NCBI GenBank assembly: GCA_016207515.1
Contig: JACQPN010000010.1
Span: 1 to 64,000, forward strand
Direction: 5' to 3'
Length of the DNA stretch: 64,000 bases
From: Euryarchaeota archaeon
GTDB lineage: Archaea; Thermoplasmatota; SW-10-69-26; JACQPN01
In this document: positions 7,239 to 15,663 of the stretch, piece after piece
How positions within the stretch are numbered: the stretch's first letter is position 1
How the letters are laid out: each line of letters begins with the position of its first letter
Made by a program: the position numbers and the translations under genes
The notes under the pieces: model-generated
What the model saw: the letters and a program-made list of their open reading frames with translations, nothing else
What the model was told of the DNA's origin: nothing
The model's database searches: none

Positions 7239-10200
7239 TCAGATCCTCCGTATGTAGCCGCCGGCAACGAAACGCTTCACGGCATCCGTCTCGTACCCGG
7301 GTCTAAGACCTAGGGCGGCGGGTCGCCAAAGACCGCCGTCGGGGGCACCAGGTTCCGCGCGCGTGAGTCTCACGAACGATTCCTTCGGCGCGCCGTTCAC
7401 GGTGTAGATGTCGACTTCGTATCCCTTTCCGATCTCTTGGCCGAAGAAGTTCTTGCGCGCCACGTCCTCGCCCATGAGGGTGGGTCTTAGCCAGGCGCGC
7501 GTCGCGGACTGGTGGGCACCGTAACGGAACATGGCCTGATAGCCGGTCGTGGGGCTTCGCGCGAGGCCGTCCGGGTTCGTCTCGTGGCCCTTCACGCTCC
7601 CGAACGTCGAGACGTACATGTTGTGGAACGTGCGCGCGACGCCGTGAGGGATCCCTGGGTAGTAACGTGCGCGTAGCAGGCCTCTTGCGACCTTGTATTC
7701 CTCCGTGCCGGTCTTCCAACCGCGGTAGGGCCGGTCGCCTGGGTCCCCGTCAAGCCAGACGTAGTCCCCGTCATCGATACCGAGTGACTTGGCGTCTTCG
7801 GGATTGATGTCAACGTATCCTTCCCCGACCCATGGCGTCCGCTTGTCGCGGCGGTACATGTCGCCAAAGGGGCCGAACCAGACCGCCATCATGTCAAGAT
7901 CGACGGGCGTCGTGTGCGCGCCATGGCGGTACTTGGGTGTGATGTAGACATGCGAGAAACCGCGGGCGCGCAGGGGGTGGCGCGTCGCGACGAGCGCGTC
8001 GGCCGTGACCATGACGTTGCGGACTTGACGGCTCTCGGAGTCCAGGTCCGACGTCTTGAATCCCCAGTCCTCCGGTGTCTTTGGCGCGATGAACGAGTGG
8101 GGACGCGCGACGATGACGTTGGGCTCGTAGACCGTCGCATCGACCGGCTCGCGATGGACGGGAAGATTCTCTCCATGATCCCGGAAGTCGGACTCGTCAC
8201 GGTAGAATTCGAGGCGCCCCGTCTTCGTGTACCAGGGTTTGCTGTCGTGGATCTGCTCATAGCCCATCGTCTTCGGGGTCGTCCGCGTCATGAGAAGCGC
8301 GGGAATGCCCTGCTTCGCCTTTTCGTGCAGTTGGGCAAAATCGTAGCCCTTGAGCGTCGCGCTCGTGTCGATGATGCGCTGAAGGTATACCTCGGGTCGT
8401 CCCTCAAGGGCGAACTTGAAGTAGTCGCTTAGACGCGCGTCTCCCGTCTCGCGCGCGAGAGCATCCGCGATGCCTGCGACGATATCGAGGTCGGAGCGCG
8501 TGTCGTGCAGCCGCGCGAATGGCGTGACGGGGAAGACCTGGAAGAACGGGTTCGTGACGCTCGCCGTGAAGTCTGGACTCTTCGTCTCGGCCCAGGAGTC
8601 GACGGCGAACACGATGTCGGCATACTCGCACGAGGCCGTCCACCACCAGTCGGCGACCGTGATGAGCTCCATGCGCGGAAGCGTGTTGTTCACGACGTCG
8701 TAGTGCCACTTCGCGTTCCCGATGATGCTGTTCGAGTTCGACAGCATCAGGGCCTTCGACGGCGTAGGCATGTGGCTTGGGCCGGTGAAGAGCTTCTTTC
8801 CAGCGCGCAGCGGCCGGTCACCGTAGTTCCAATAGTGCGCGGATTCGTACTTGAAGAGCTTGCGCTTCTTGACCGCCGAAGCGGCAAGGGCGGGATCGAG
8901 CGAAGGGGCGAACGGGTCCTCGGTCACCCAGGTGGGAAGGCCGTTGAAGAACGCCGACCGGTAGTTGCCCGCATAGGAACCGACGTTCCCGCCGGGCTTT
9001 CCGACGTTGGCGGTGAGGGACGCGACGAGAAGGACTGCGCGATCCTTGAGGTCCGCGTTGAAGAAGTGGTTGGGCCCCATCCCGCAGGCGAAGAGCGTCT
9101 TTCCCGGATGGGCGGCGATGTCGCGCGCGAGACTCGTGACGGCCTCGGGCGCGAGCCACGTGATCTTCGAGACCGACGCGGGATCGTAGCTTTGGGAAAG
9201 GTGCTCACGCAATACGGCGAAGAGGGGCCGAGCGTTCACCTTCTCGCCGCCCACGAGCGTGACCTCGTGCGCGCCATCGAGGTCAGGCTGGATGTCGCCT
9301 TCGAGGAACCGCGCGCCCGTGTCGTCCATGGTCACGACGCGTGGCGCGTTCGCGGCCGCGTCCCATACGACGTAGTCCCCCCACGCTTCGCGCAGCGCCG
9401 TCGTGAGGATCGGCTTGCCCTGGAGGCCTGGTGCGACCGCGGACTCGCCCTCCTTGAGGACGAGGACCTCCGCGAGCTCGGCCGGAGCGTATCCCGGGAT
9501 GATGTCACGCGCATTCAGCCGCTCGTGCGTGTCGGTGCGCACTAGGAGGGGAAGGTCCGTGAAGGCCTTCACGAAGGCTTCGTCGTAGAGCTTCTCGCGG
9601 AGGATGACCTCGGCGAGACCGAGGGCGAGCGCGGTGTCGGTGCCGGGGCGGAGGATGAGGACTTCGTCGGCCTTGTTGGCGGTCGCTTGGTACTCGCACG
9701 CGATGACGACGACCTTCGTGCCCTTTAGACGCGCTTCGGTGAGCCAGTGGCTGTCCGGCATCTTGGTCGTGATCCAGTTGATACCCCAAAGGGTCACGAT
9801 GTCGGCTTGCTCCACGTTCACGAGGTCCCAGTCCATCGTCTGCTGGCCCGTGACCAGGGGGTGGCCCGGCGGGAGATCGGTGTGCCAAGCATAGCTGTCC
9901 CACCCACGTGCACCGTATGCGTGGGCCGCGTCTACTTCACGGATGCCGGCGTCGAGGAGCGCGAGGCCGTTGGCCAGTCTGTACATGGCTATGAGGCGAA
10001 GCGCGCCGAGAAAGGCCATGCCGCCGCGGATCTTGATGGCCTGCGTCCCGGCGCCGTGCATGGCCTCGATCATGGACTCGTCGTACTCTTGGGCACGCAG
10101 GCGACGAGCACCCTCGTCGCCGGAGTACGTTCGGGCGATGTTGTCGAGCGCCTTGGCGGTGAGGGTGAAGGCCTCGTCCCACGTCGCCTTCACGTAGGTG

Positions 10201-10748
10201 TCACGGCCGCGTTGCATGTACTCGGCGGCTGGTCTTCCGTCCTCGCCGCGGGGAAAACCGGCTTCGGCCCATCGCTTGAACCCCGCGCGGATCATGGGCG
10301 ATTTCGGGCGGCGGTTACCGTGGATTCTTCGCAAGAGCGCCAGGCCCTTTTGGCACAGACGCGGGTCCCAACGCGCGCTCATCTTGTTGCCATAGATGTC
10401 CGTGGCCTTGCCGTAGCCGTAACTGGGCCCGATACGCACTATGTAGTCGTTCTTCACGTAGGCCTTGAGATAACAGTTGTGTGTATCATTGGGGGCGCAA
10501 AGGAAGACAAAGGACGAATCTTCCAAGAACAGGTTGCGATAGATCTTCTCCCAACCTCGATCCGGGTACGCCTTGAGCGGGTTGTCCACCCGCACCACGG
10601 GCTGTAACGCCGCCAGGGCCGGGCCCTCTGCGCGGGCTAGGATCCCTTGAACATCGAGTAGATCCTCCGCGAGGACGGCGCCCGCACCCGCGAGGGCGGC
10701 CTTCTTCAGAAACGTCCTGCGATCGAGCCCCGGATCCGCGCTGGTCAC
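7239..10748 (-). CDS. Tat-exported type II molybdopterin oxidoreductase, catalytic subunit (NxrA/PcrA/EbdA-like)
   Basis: About 1169 residues. A Tat signal ([19 protein letters not shown]) is near the N-terminus. The FS0 cluster site reads CAPNDTHNC, then LCQKG 40 residues on: three cysteines with Asp or His as possible fourth ligand. The segment [16 protein letters not shown] carries the aspartate (about residue 291) that coordinates molybdenum in type II enzymes such as NarG, which excludes the Cys/Ser-ligated classes. The CAPNDTHNC form recalls nitrite oxidoreductase, perchlorate reductase and their relatives. The substrate cannot be decided from sequence: nitrate/nitrite, (per)chlorate, selenate or a hydrocarbon are possible. 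The start is uncertain: the GTG at 10748 gives a normal Tat signal, while an ATG at 10847 lies upstream of the likely transcript start. Confidence 0.88.
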   Translation of the reverse strand: MTSADPGLDRRTFLKKAALAGAGAVLAEDLLDVQGILARAEGPALAALQPVVRVDNPLKAYPDRGWEKIYRNLFLEDSSFVFLCAPNDTHNCYLKAYVKNDYIVRIGPSYGYGKATDIYGNKMSARWDPRLCQKGLALLRRIHGNRRPKSPMIRAGFKRWAEAGFPRGEDGRPAAEYMQRGRDTYVKATWDEAFTLTAKALDNIARTYSGDEGARRLRAQEYDESMIEAMHGAGTQAIKIRGGMAFLGALRLIAMYRLANGLALLDAGIREVDAAHAYGARGWDSYAWHTDLPPGHPLVTGQQTMDWDLVNVEQADIVTLWGINWITTKMPDSHWLTEARLKGTKVVVIACEYQATANKADEVLILRPGTDTALALGLAEVILREKLYDEAFVKAFTDLPLLVRTDTHERLNARDIIPGYAPAELAEVLVLKEGESAVAPGLQGKPILTTALREAWGDYVVWDAAANAPRVVTMDDTGARFLEGDIQPDLDGAHEVTLVGGEKVNARPLFAVLREHLSQSYDPASVSKITWLAPEAVTSLARDIAAHPGKTLFACGMGPNHFFNADLKDRAVLLVASLTANVGKPGGNVGSYAGNYRSAFFNGLPTWVTEDPFAPSLDPALAASAVKKRKLFKYESAHYWNYGDRPLRAGKKLFTGPSHMPTPSKALMLSNSNSIIGNAKWHYDVVNNTLPRMELITVADWWWTASCEYADIVFAVDSWAETKSPDFTASVTNPFFQVFPVTPFARLHDTRSDLDIVAGIADALARETGDARLSDYFKFALEGRPEVYLQRIIDTSATLKGYDFAQLHEKAKQGIPALLMTRTTPKTMGYEQIHDSKPWYTKTGRLEFYRDESDFRDHGENLPVHREPVDATVYEPNVIVARPHSFIAPKTPEDWGFKTSDLDSESRQVRNVMVTADALVATRHPLRARGFSHVYITPKYRHGAHTTPVDLDMMAVWFGPFGDMYRRDKRTPWVGEGYVDINPEDAKSLGIDDGDYVWLDGDPGDRPYRGWKTGTEEYKVARGLLRARYYPGIPHGVARTFHNMYVSTFGSVKGHETNPDGLARSPTTGYQAMFRYGAHQSATRAWLRPTLMGEDVARKNFFGQEIGKGYEVDIYTVNGAPKESFVRLTRAEPGAPDGGLWRPAALGLRPGYETDAVKRFVAGGYIRRI

Positions 10749-10851
10749 GTCCTGCCCCGTCCGTGTTCCGTCGCATCCTTCCGTCTCGCTACGTCGCACG
10801 CCATAGAACCATTCCCCTCGTCGATGTCCGAGGAGCGAGAGAATCACCCAT

Positions 10852-10875
10852 GTTTATTGTCCCTGACGTGTCAGG
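10852..10875 (-). promoter_or_regulatory. TATA box with abutting palindrome upstream of the molybdoenzyme operon
   Basis: The minus strand has CAATAAACA (10852-10859) as TATA candidate. Directly upstream is the inverted repeat CCTGAC-GT-GTCAGG (10862-10875, plus-strand reading), occupying the BRE position. A protein bound there would block TBP/TFB access, so this is a good operator candidate for the 10748-4476 operon. Its binding protein is unknown. Confidence 0.45.
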
Positions 10876-10900
10876 TTTTCGGCTTTTCATCGGAAGGAGA

Positions 10901-11653
10901 TCAGAGTAGCGCGGGCGCGAGAGTCCTGGTGGCAGCGATCGCAAGTACCGCCCCGAGAGATCTTTGGACCGTGAGAGCCGACAACCTGAACGCGCCGACC
11001 CTTGAACCCAGGAGTCCACCGAGGACGGCGAACGGCCCGAGGGCCCAAAGTAGCGAGAGATCGAGATCGGTCAGGAGAGCTCGCGCGGCGAGGCCGCTCA
11101 CGGAATTAAGTACAATGAAGGCCGCGGCGACCGGTGCGGCGCCCTTCGCGTCCGTCCAGCCGGCGAGGATCAAGAGCGGGCTGAGGAATATCCCGCCACC
11201 GATGCCGGTCGCGCCGGCCAGGAAACCGAGGCTCGCGCCCGCGCCAAGTGCTGCGAAGAAGAACGTGGGCGATCCTTCCTCCACGATCGGACGTGATTTC
11301 AAGGTCGGAAGCAAGAGAAGTCGCGCCGCCGCGAAGAGAAGCGCAGTGCCGAGGATGAGCGCCTGCACGCGCGGCTCTATGTGATGGGAGCCCCCGATGA
11401 ACGCGGCGGGGACCGATGCGAGCGCGAACGGTACGAGGACGCGTGGCCTGAAATGCCCGGCGGCCTTGTAGTTGGCGAACGCTATCCCCGCGACGGCCAC
11501 GTTGATGACCAGGACGGGTGCTGCGACGTCGGCCGGCGCGAAACCCGCCAGCATCAGGACCGCCAAGTACGCCGTGGCCCCCCCGTGGCCGACCGAAGAG
11601 TAGATGACGGCGGCCACGAAGATGCCAATCGCGACGAGCCACCCTTCGAGCAT
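10901..11653 (-). CDS. TauE/SafE (TSUP) family membrane exporter
   Basis: 250 residues with about eight hydrophobic segments arranged as two similar halves. Each half opens with a glycine-rich motif (SSVGHGGATAYLAVL; GATGIGGGIFLSPLL), the hallmark of the TSUP family. Members export sulfite, sulfoacetate or related anions. In this sulfur-gene neighbourhood, sulfite or thiosulfate movement is a reasonable guess, but the substrate is not encoded in any motif I can read. The gene lies between the two molybdoenzyme operons, four bases downstream of the carboxymuconolactone-decarboxylase-like gene, so the pair is probably co-transcribed. Confidence 0.85.
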   Translation of the reverse strand: MLEGWLVAIGIFVAAVIYSSVGHGGATAYLAVLMLAGFAPADVAAPVLVINVAVAGIAFANYKAAGHFRPRVLVPFALASVPAAFIGGSHHIEPRVQALILGTALLFAAARLLLLPTLKSRPIVEEGSPTFFFAALGAGASLGFLAGATGIGGGIFLSPLLILAGWTDAKGAAPVAAAFIVLNSVSGLAARALLTDLDLSLLWALGPFAVLGGLLGSRVGAFRLSALTVQRSLGAVLAIAATRTLAPALL

Positions 11654-11656
11654 CGT

Positions 11657-11992
11657 TCAGGTTTTCCTCGCTTGCCCCTTGTGCTCCGCGACGGTCTCGT
11701 CGATCCACGTCTGCGTGGCGACCGCGCTCGGGAACCCGATAGTCGTCGCGGCAAGCAACGCGGTGTGGCGCAGTTCCTCTGTCGTTGCCCCGGCCCCCAG
11801 GGCCCGTCGTGCGTGCGCGTGGACGGCGCCTTCCAGTCGCGCCCCGATGCTGATGCCGAGCTTCACAAGCGATTGGGTCTTGGCGTCGAGCGGTCCGGCG
11901 CGCGCGCAGGCCGAACCGAGTTGGTCGTGCGCCGCCGCGATCTCCGGGTGCTCGTCCTTCAGTTTGGTGTACGCTTTGGGTAGTTTTTCCAT
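11657..11992 (-). CDS. Carboxymuconolactone decarboxylase-like (AhpD-fold) protein
   Basis: 111 residues, all helical. The core LDAKTQSLVKLGISIGARLE followed by GAVHAHARRALGAGATTEEL is characteristic of the CMD/AhpD fold. The redox CxxC pair of peroxidase-type AhpD members is absent (VHAHARRA instead), so alkylhydroperoxidase activity through a cysteine pair is unlikely. A retained histidine (HAHARR) may be functional. Four bases separate its stop from the TSUP exporter gene. The upstream spacer carries an AT-rich stretch (AGTTATCATC on the minus strand near 12020-12030) that could be its promoter. The role in this context is unknown. Confidence 0.8.
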   Translation of the reverse strand: MEKLPKAYTKLKDEHPEIAAAHDQLGSACARAGPLDAKTQSLVKLGISIGARLEGAVHAHARRALGAGATTEELRHTALLAATTIGFPSAVATQTWIDETVAEHKGQARKT

Positions 11993-12061
11993 GGTTTCAC
12001 GTCCCGTTTCGTCTTCTTGGGATGATAACTATGCTTCCCCGTTCTATGCCGTGAGGCGAGC

Positions 12062-13075
12062 TCATGAGCGGTCACTCTCCCGTTGTCGCGGCCGTGTCTC
12101 GCCGTGGACCCGGCGGAGGTGGTCCTTGAGCCCCGCTTCGCGTAGCGTGGCGCCACACTGCGAGCACGCGATGAAAGCGCCGCGCTTGCCCGGTGGAGGC
12201 TTGCGTCGCGAGTTGCCAGTCGCACCCCAGAGGCCGACGCGTCTCGCGACGAGAAGTCCGCCTCCGATCACGGCGACGAGCAGGGCGGCTGCGGTGAAGA
12301 CCTGCGAATACCGTTCGGTGATGGGGGCGGGTTCGCCCTCAGCGGAGGCGAGGACGGCGAGGTCCCACGCATCGTACGAGGAGTTGCTATGGTCGCCGTT
12401 CGCTGCGAGGCCGGCGAGCTCCATTGTGACGGGACCTGTCCCGGGCTCCGGAGCGGTCCATTGGACGCGCCACTGCCGTTGGTTCGCGCCCTCGTGGGTG
12501 AAGCTGAGTTCGCCCCACGTCGAAGGCGCGAATGGGGTCTCTTCATGGCCGCCCGCCGTCATGTCGTGCCAGGTGTCTCCCTTCTTGCTCAGCATCACCG
12601 CGTCGCTGGCGAGGGGGACGGCGAGCTTGCCGGCCGACGCGCGGAGGTTGAAACCACCCGCGTGGCCACCCTGCGTCGTCACGCTTGGCGGTCCGCCAAG
12701 GATCGAGATCTTGAGATCGTAGTTTCTCCCTGGCGCGTACGTCTGGGGAAACCCGTCGAGGACCACCTCGACGTCGGATGCGGGAGACGGCGAGTGACAG
12801 ACGCACCCGGTCGCGGCGTAGCCGACGATGCCGTGAGGATTCGCCTCCGCGGCCGAAAACGCCACGAGGAGGAGAGCGATGGCAGCGAGCGAGACCTTCA
12901 GCGAGGCGCCGACGCGGCGAGCGAACCGCCGCCCGTGGGCCTTTGGCGCCTGTTCGCATCCATCCCGGGCTGGTGGCGCGTCGCAGACGTCGGCCGGGCC
13001 TTCGCGTAGGATCCCTCGCGGGCGGGGCGCCCAGGTCTTCCCACGGGACTGGTCCGCAGGCACGGTTTGAGGCAT
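12062..13075 (-). CDS. Membrane-anchored extracellular protein with CxCH motif and cytoplasmic C2H2 zinc finger
   Basis: 337 residues from the ATG at 13075, with GGTGGTGA overlapping the upstream stop. A basic N-terminal stretch leads into a hydrophobic signal at about 60-76. The exported part begins ANPHGIVGYAATGCVCHSP, with a CxCH motif (C91, C93, H94) where related choice-of-anchor-type archaeal proteins have a heme-like CxxCH or CxCH. A beta-rich domain follows (to about 240). A second TM helix at about 262-282 is followed by a basic tail holding CSQCGATLREAGLKDHLRRV, then H: a C2H2 zinc-finger spacing. It is the last gene of the 23029-12062 operon. Heme binding is uncertain because CxCH is not the standard motif. 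The combination suggests a redox or ligand sensor, but that is inference. Confidence 0.65.
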   Translation of the reverse strand: MPQTVPADQSRGKTWAPRPRGILREGPADVCDAPPARDGCEQAPKAHGRRFARRVGASLKVSLAAIALLLVAFSAAEANPHGIVGYAATGCVCHSPSPASDVEVVLDGFPQTYAPGRNYDLKISILGGPPSVTTQGGHAGGFNLRASAGKLAVPLASDAVMLSKKGDTWHDMTAGGHEETPFAPSTWGELSFTHEGANQRQWRVQWTAPEPGTGPVTMELAGLAANGDHSNSSYDAWDLAVLASAEGEPAPITERYSQVFTAAALLVAVIGGGLLVARRVGLWGATGNSRRKPPPGKRGAFIACSQCGATLREAGLKDHLRRVHGETRPRQRESDRS

Positions 13076-13082
13076 CGTCCGT

Positions 13083-14261
13083 TCACCACCCGCCCTTCGA
13101 GTCCGCCCCACGGGCGTTCAATATCTCGCGAGCCTCTTTTCGAAAGTCGATGGGAAAGGCCTCGGCGCCGACGTACGCGGGGAAGACGATGGGAACGACC
13201 GGGAACAGGTCCACGATCGACCAGAGATCCATCCATAATCCCCGGGCCGGCTCTGTGGGCCCTATGACGCGGACCGAATCCCCGATCTGGCCCGCCCTCT
13301 TCACGATCTCGTTTACGGCCACCGCGGATTCCGCGGCCCTGGATATCGAGGCGCTGCACGGTTCGGTCCGCGGGCACGCGACGAGGACCATCCCGCAGGC
13401 GCCCCGGCGAAGGCTCGCGAGCATCAGGCCGGGGCTCACCGCGGCAGCGCACGGGACTTCCAATGGGAGCACCAGCCGCCGGAGCCTCTCTCGATCCCGG
13501 TCGCCCGTCACGGACGCGAGGGCGGCCGGCGAGCCGACGAGGAGGAGGGGCCCATCCCGCTGCGTGCTTTGCAACAGGAACTCGATCCGCCGAAGGAGTG
13601 AACCCTCCGTCGACCCGGATAGCTCCAAAGCACCCGAGGGGCAGGCCGCGACACAGATGCCGCACGAGACACACGTCTCCTTCGAGACTCTTGCGGTCCC
13701 GTTGGTCGCGATCGCGTTCACGGGACAGGCGTCGCGGCAAGTGGTGCAACCACGCGCCGCTTGGCACTTTTCTTCACTCACCACGGGCACCGTGACGGTG
13801 ACGGGGACCACGTACGATCTCGCGGGCTCAGTCTCTGACGCCTCCCGTACCCGTCGCACGTCGATGACGTGCCTTGCGTCCTTGCCGAGCGGGCGGTAAT
13901 CCGTTGCAGAAGAGGCGGTGGCCGCCGCCAAGAGCGCCAGCGTCTCGAGGGGCATGGGCCCGTGCAACACCGTGGAAACGCTGGCAGCCGGAATGGCCTC
14001 GAAGTTCATGTCGTCCACTTGCGAAAGCCTCGCGAGCTCCGCCGTGAACGGCGACAGGTCGCGCGTCCCGTTGGACACGGTCACGACGCACTCCGTGCCC
14101 TCGGCCACAAGATTCGGGGCGATGCGTCGTGGGTCGGGGGGGATCGTGTGCGTCAGCACGATCGTGAACTGGGCCGGCAGGAGAGATCGCAACTTTGCCG
14201 CGAGCCTCTTTCCGGGCACGCCGCGTCTCGCATCGTCGACAACCACGACGGCCGTCTTCAT
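13083..14261 (-). CDS. Ferredoxin-type protein with MvhD-like C-terminal region
   Basis: 392 residues. The N-terminal 160 residues (MKTAVVVVDDARRGVPGKR onward) are unfamiliar. Two [4Fe-4S] sites follow: CQAARGCTTCRDACP (with C-x5-C spacing) and CVSCGICVAACP. The C-terminal half has VPCAAAVSPGLMLASLRRGA and LVACPRTEPC, resembling the pattern of MvhD-type hydrogenase Fe-S subunits that take electrons from flavoproteins. The same C-x5-C cluster and C-terminal pattern occur in the 15663 gene, so the two are paralogs inside one operon. It probably carries electrons for, or helps mature, the PsrA-like enzyme. Its start overlaps the preceding gene by four bases (ATGA), indicating coupled translation. 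Confidence 0.75.
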   Translation of the reverse strand: MKTAVVVVDDARRGVPGKRLAAKLRSLLPAQFTIVLTHTIPPDPRRIAPNLVAEGTECVVTVSNGTRDLSPFTAELARLSQVDDMNFEAIPAASVSTVLHGPMPLETLALLAAATASSATDYRPLGKDARHVIDVRRVREASETEPARSYVVPVTVTVPVVSEEKCQAARGCTTCRDACPVNAIATNGTARVSKETCVSCGICVAACPSGALELSGSTEGSLLRRIEFLLQSTQRDGPLLLVGSPAALASVTGDRDRERLRRLVLPLEVPCAAAVSPGLMLASLRRGACGMVLVACPRTEPCSASISRAAESAVAVNEIVKRAGQIGDSVRVIGPTEPARGLWMDLWSIVDLFPVVPIVFPAYVGAEAFPIDFRKEAREILNARGADSKGGW

Positions 14262-14632
14262 TCTTCGTCACTCCCCGCGTTCGACCGCGAAGGCGCATGT
14301 TCCGGACGTGGTGTCGAAAGGACCTCCTGCACGTCTAGGCCCTTCATCGCAGGCGCCGTACCGATCTCGAAGGCAATGGCCGCACGTTTGTGGAACCTCG
14401 GGTACGCCCCCTCGATGGTCCCGGTGATGGCCCTTTGCCTGGAACCGGCGGCGAGGTGGCGGACCAAGTGCTCACTCTGTCGATCGAACGTCCGTGAGAG
14501 GGCCGGGTAGGTCGCGCCCCGCCGTTCCCCCGTAGGCGCGAGATCGGCCTCCACGAAGCCCCGAGCGTGTCTCTCGAATCTGGCCCGGGATCGTGGCACG
14601 CCTAGTGGCGACGCCCTTGACCGTGATGGCAT
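14258..14632 (-). CDS. Unknown protein translated in the Psr-like operon
   Basis: About 124 residues from the ATG at 14632; the true start may be further in, since the first 25 residues are arginine-rich and low in complexity. The better-looking part runs from FVEADLAPTGERRGATYPAL through QSEHLVRHLAAGSRQRA and GAYPRFHKRAAIAFEIGT, predicted helical. I do not recognise the family. Support for it as a gene is its stop codon overlapping the start of the 13083 ferredoxin gene (ATGA), and the tight packing of the operon on both sides. No signal peptide, membrane segment or metal motif is visible. Confidence 0.45.
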   Translation of the reverse strand: MPSRSRASPLGVPRSRARFERHARGFVEADLAPTGERRGATYPALSRTFDRQSEHLVRHLAAGSRQRAITGTIEGAYPRFHKRAAIAFEIGTAPAMKGLDVQEVLSTPRPEHAPSRSNAGSDEE

Positions 14633-14664
14633 TCCCGACTTGGTCTTTCCCCGTGTATCCGCGA

Positions 14665-15663
14665 TCACGGCTGCATCACCGCCGCTTTTACGTCCTCTTG
14701 ACTCCAGAATGGCGCGCGCCGACTCGCAGCCTCGGTGAAGAGTCTGGAGATCTCCGGGCGCCCCGCCCCCCGGCGAAGAGGTCCAAGGACATCGACGAGG
14801 TTGTCGTCGCGCATGAGGCACGGTTTGAGGAGTCCATCATGGGTAAGCCGAAGTCTCTTGCAGGCGCGGCAGAAATCGGGATTGTACTGCGGACGCGTGA
14901 CTTCGACCGCTGTGCGGGCCAGTCTGAACCTCATGCGTCCGTGGAGCCGGTGCCGTTCCTCCGAGACCGCCATGCCCTGCAATCGGGTCTCGAAGTCCGC
15001 AAGGTCGATCCTTTCCTCCAGCAGACCCGGAGGTGAGCCGGGAGGAGCGTGGAGCTCGATGAACTGTACCATGACGCCCTGGGATGCGGCCCACCGGATG
15101 AACTCATCGAGACCGTCGGTGGTCCTCCGGGTGACGACTGCGTTGACCTTGACGGGGTCGAGGCCGGCCGCCACCGCCTCGCGGATGCCATCGAGCACCG
15201 GTTCCAAACGCCCCCCGGTGGCCTTCGCATACCCGGACGCGGTAAGAGCCGGTAGGCTGACGTTCACGCGCGTGAGGCCCGCCGCCTTGAGTCTTCGCGC
15301 GTTTCGCCGCAAGAGCTGTCCATTAGTGACCAAGGAGACCTCTTCGAAGAGGGGCGCCGCGCGTGCGACGATCCTGGCTATGTCGCGCCGCAGGAGCGGC
15401 TCGCCTCCGGTGATCTTGAGAAAACGGATCCCGAGGTCGCTCGCCACCTCGCATAGGGACTCGACCTCATCCGCGGTCATGATGTCGGCTCCCGGCCGCA
15501 TACCCTCACGGTGGCAGAACCAACAGGCCAGGTTGCAGTCGCTCGTCAGGCTGATGCGCAGATCGTCGACCGGGCGTCCGAACGGATCTACCAATGGGCC
15601 GGCGCCGCCAGCCGTTGCGATCATCGCCGGTGTGCATTCGCCGCGACCGCTCCCCTTCCCCAT
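14665..15663 (-). CDS. moaA: MoaA-like radical SAM enzyme (molybdopterin synthesis)
   Basis: 332 residues from the ATG at 15663, which overlaps the upstream stop as TGATG. The N-terminus has the MoaA signature RPVDDLRISLTSDCNLACWFCH, with the CxxxCxxC for the SAM-binding cluster, then TGGEPLL. The C-terminal cluster motif is CRACKRLRLTHDGLLKPC, as in MoaA, where it binds GTP. MoaA makes 3',8-cyclo-GTP, the first step of molybdopterin. Its presence inside a molybdoenzyme operon fits supply of cofactor on demand. The C-terminus ends KAAVMQP and lacks the Gly-Gly tail known to matter in bacterial MoaA, so a changed function is possible. Confidence 0.8.
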   Translation of the reverse strand: MGKGSGRGECTPAMIATAGGAGPLVDPFGRPVDDLRISLTSDCNLACWFCHREGMRPGADIMTADEVESLCEVASDLGIRFLKITGGEPLLRRDIARIVARAAPLFEEVSLVTNGQLLRRNARRLKAAGLTRVNVSLPALTASGYAKATGGRLEPVLDGIREAVAAGLDPVKVNAVVTRRTTDGLDEFIRWAASQGVMVQFIELHAPPGSPPGLLEERIDLADFETRLQGMAVSEERHRLHGRMRFRLARTAVEVTRPQYNPDFCRACKRLRLTHDGLLKPCLMRDDNLVDVLGPLRRGAGRPEISRLFTEAASRRAPFWSQEDVKAAVMQP

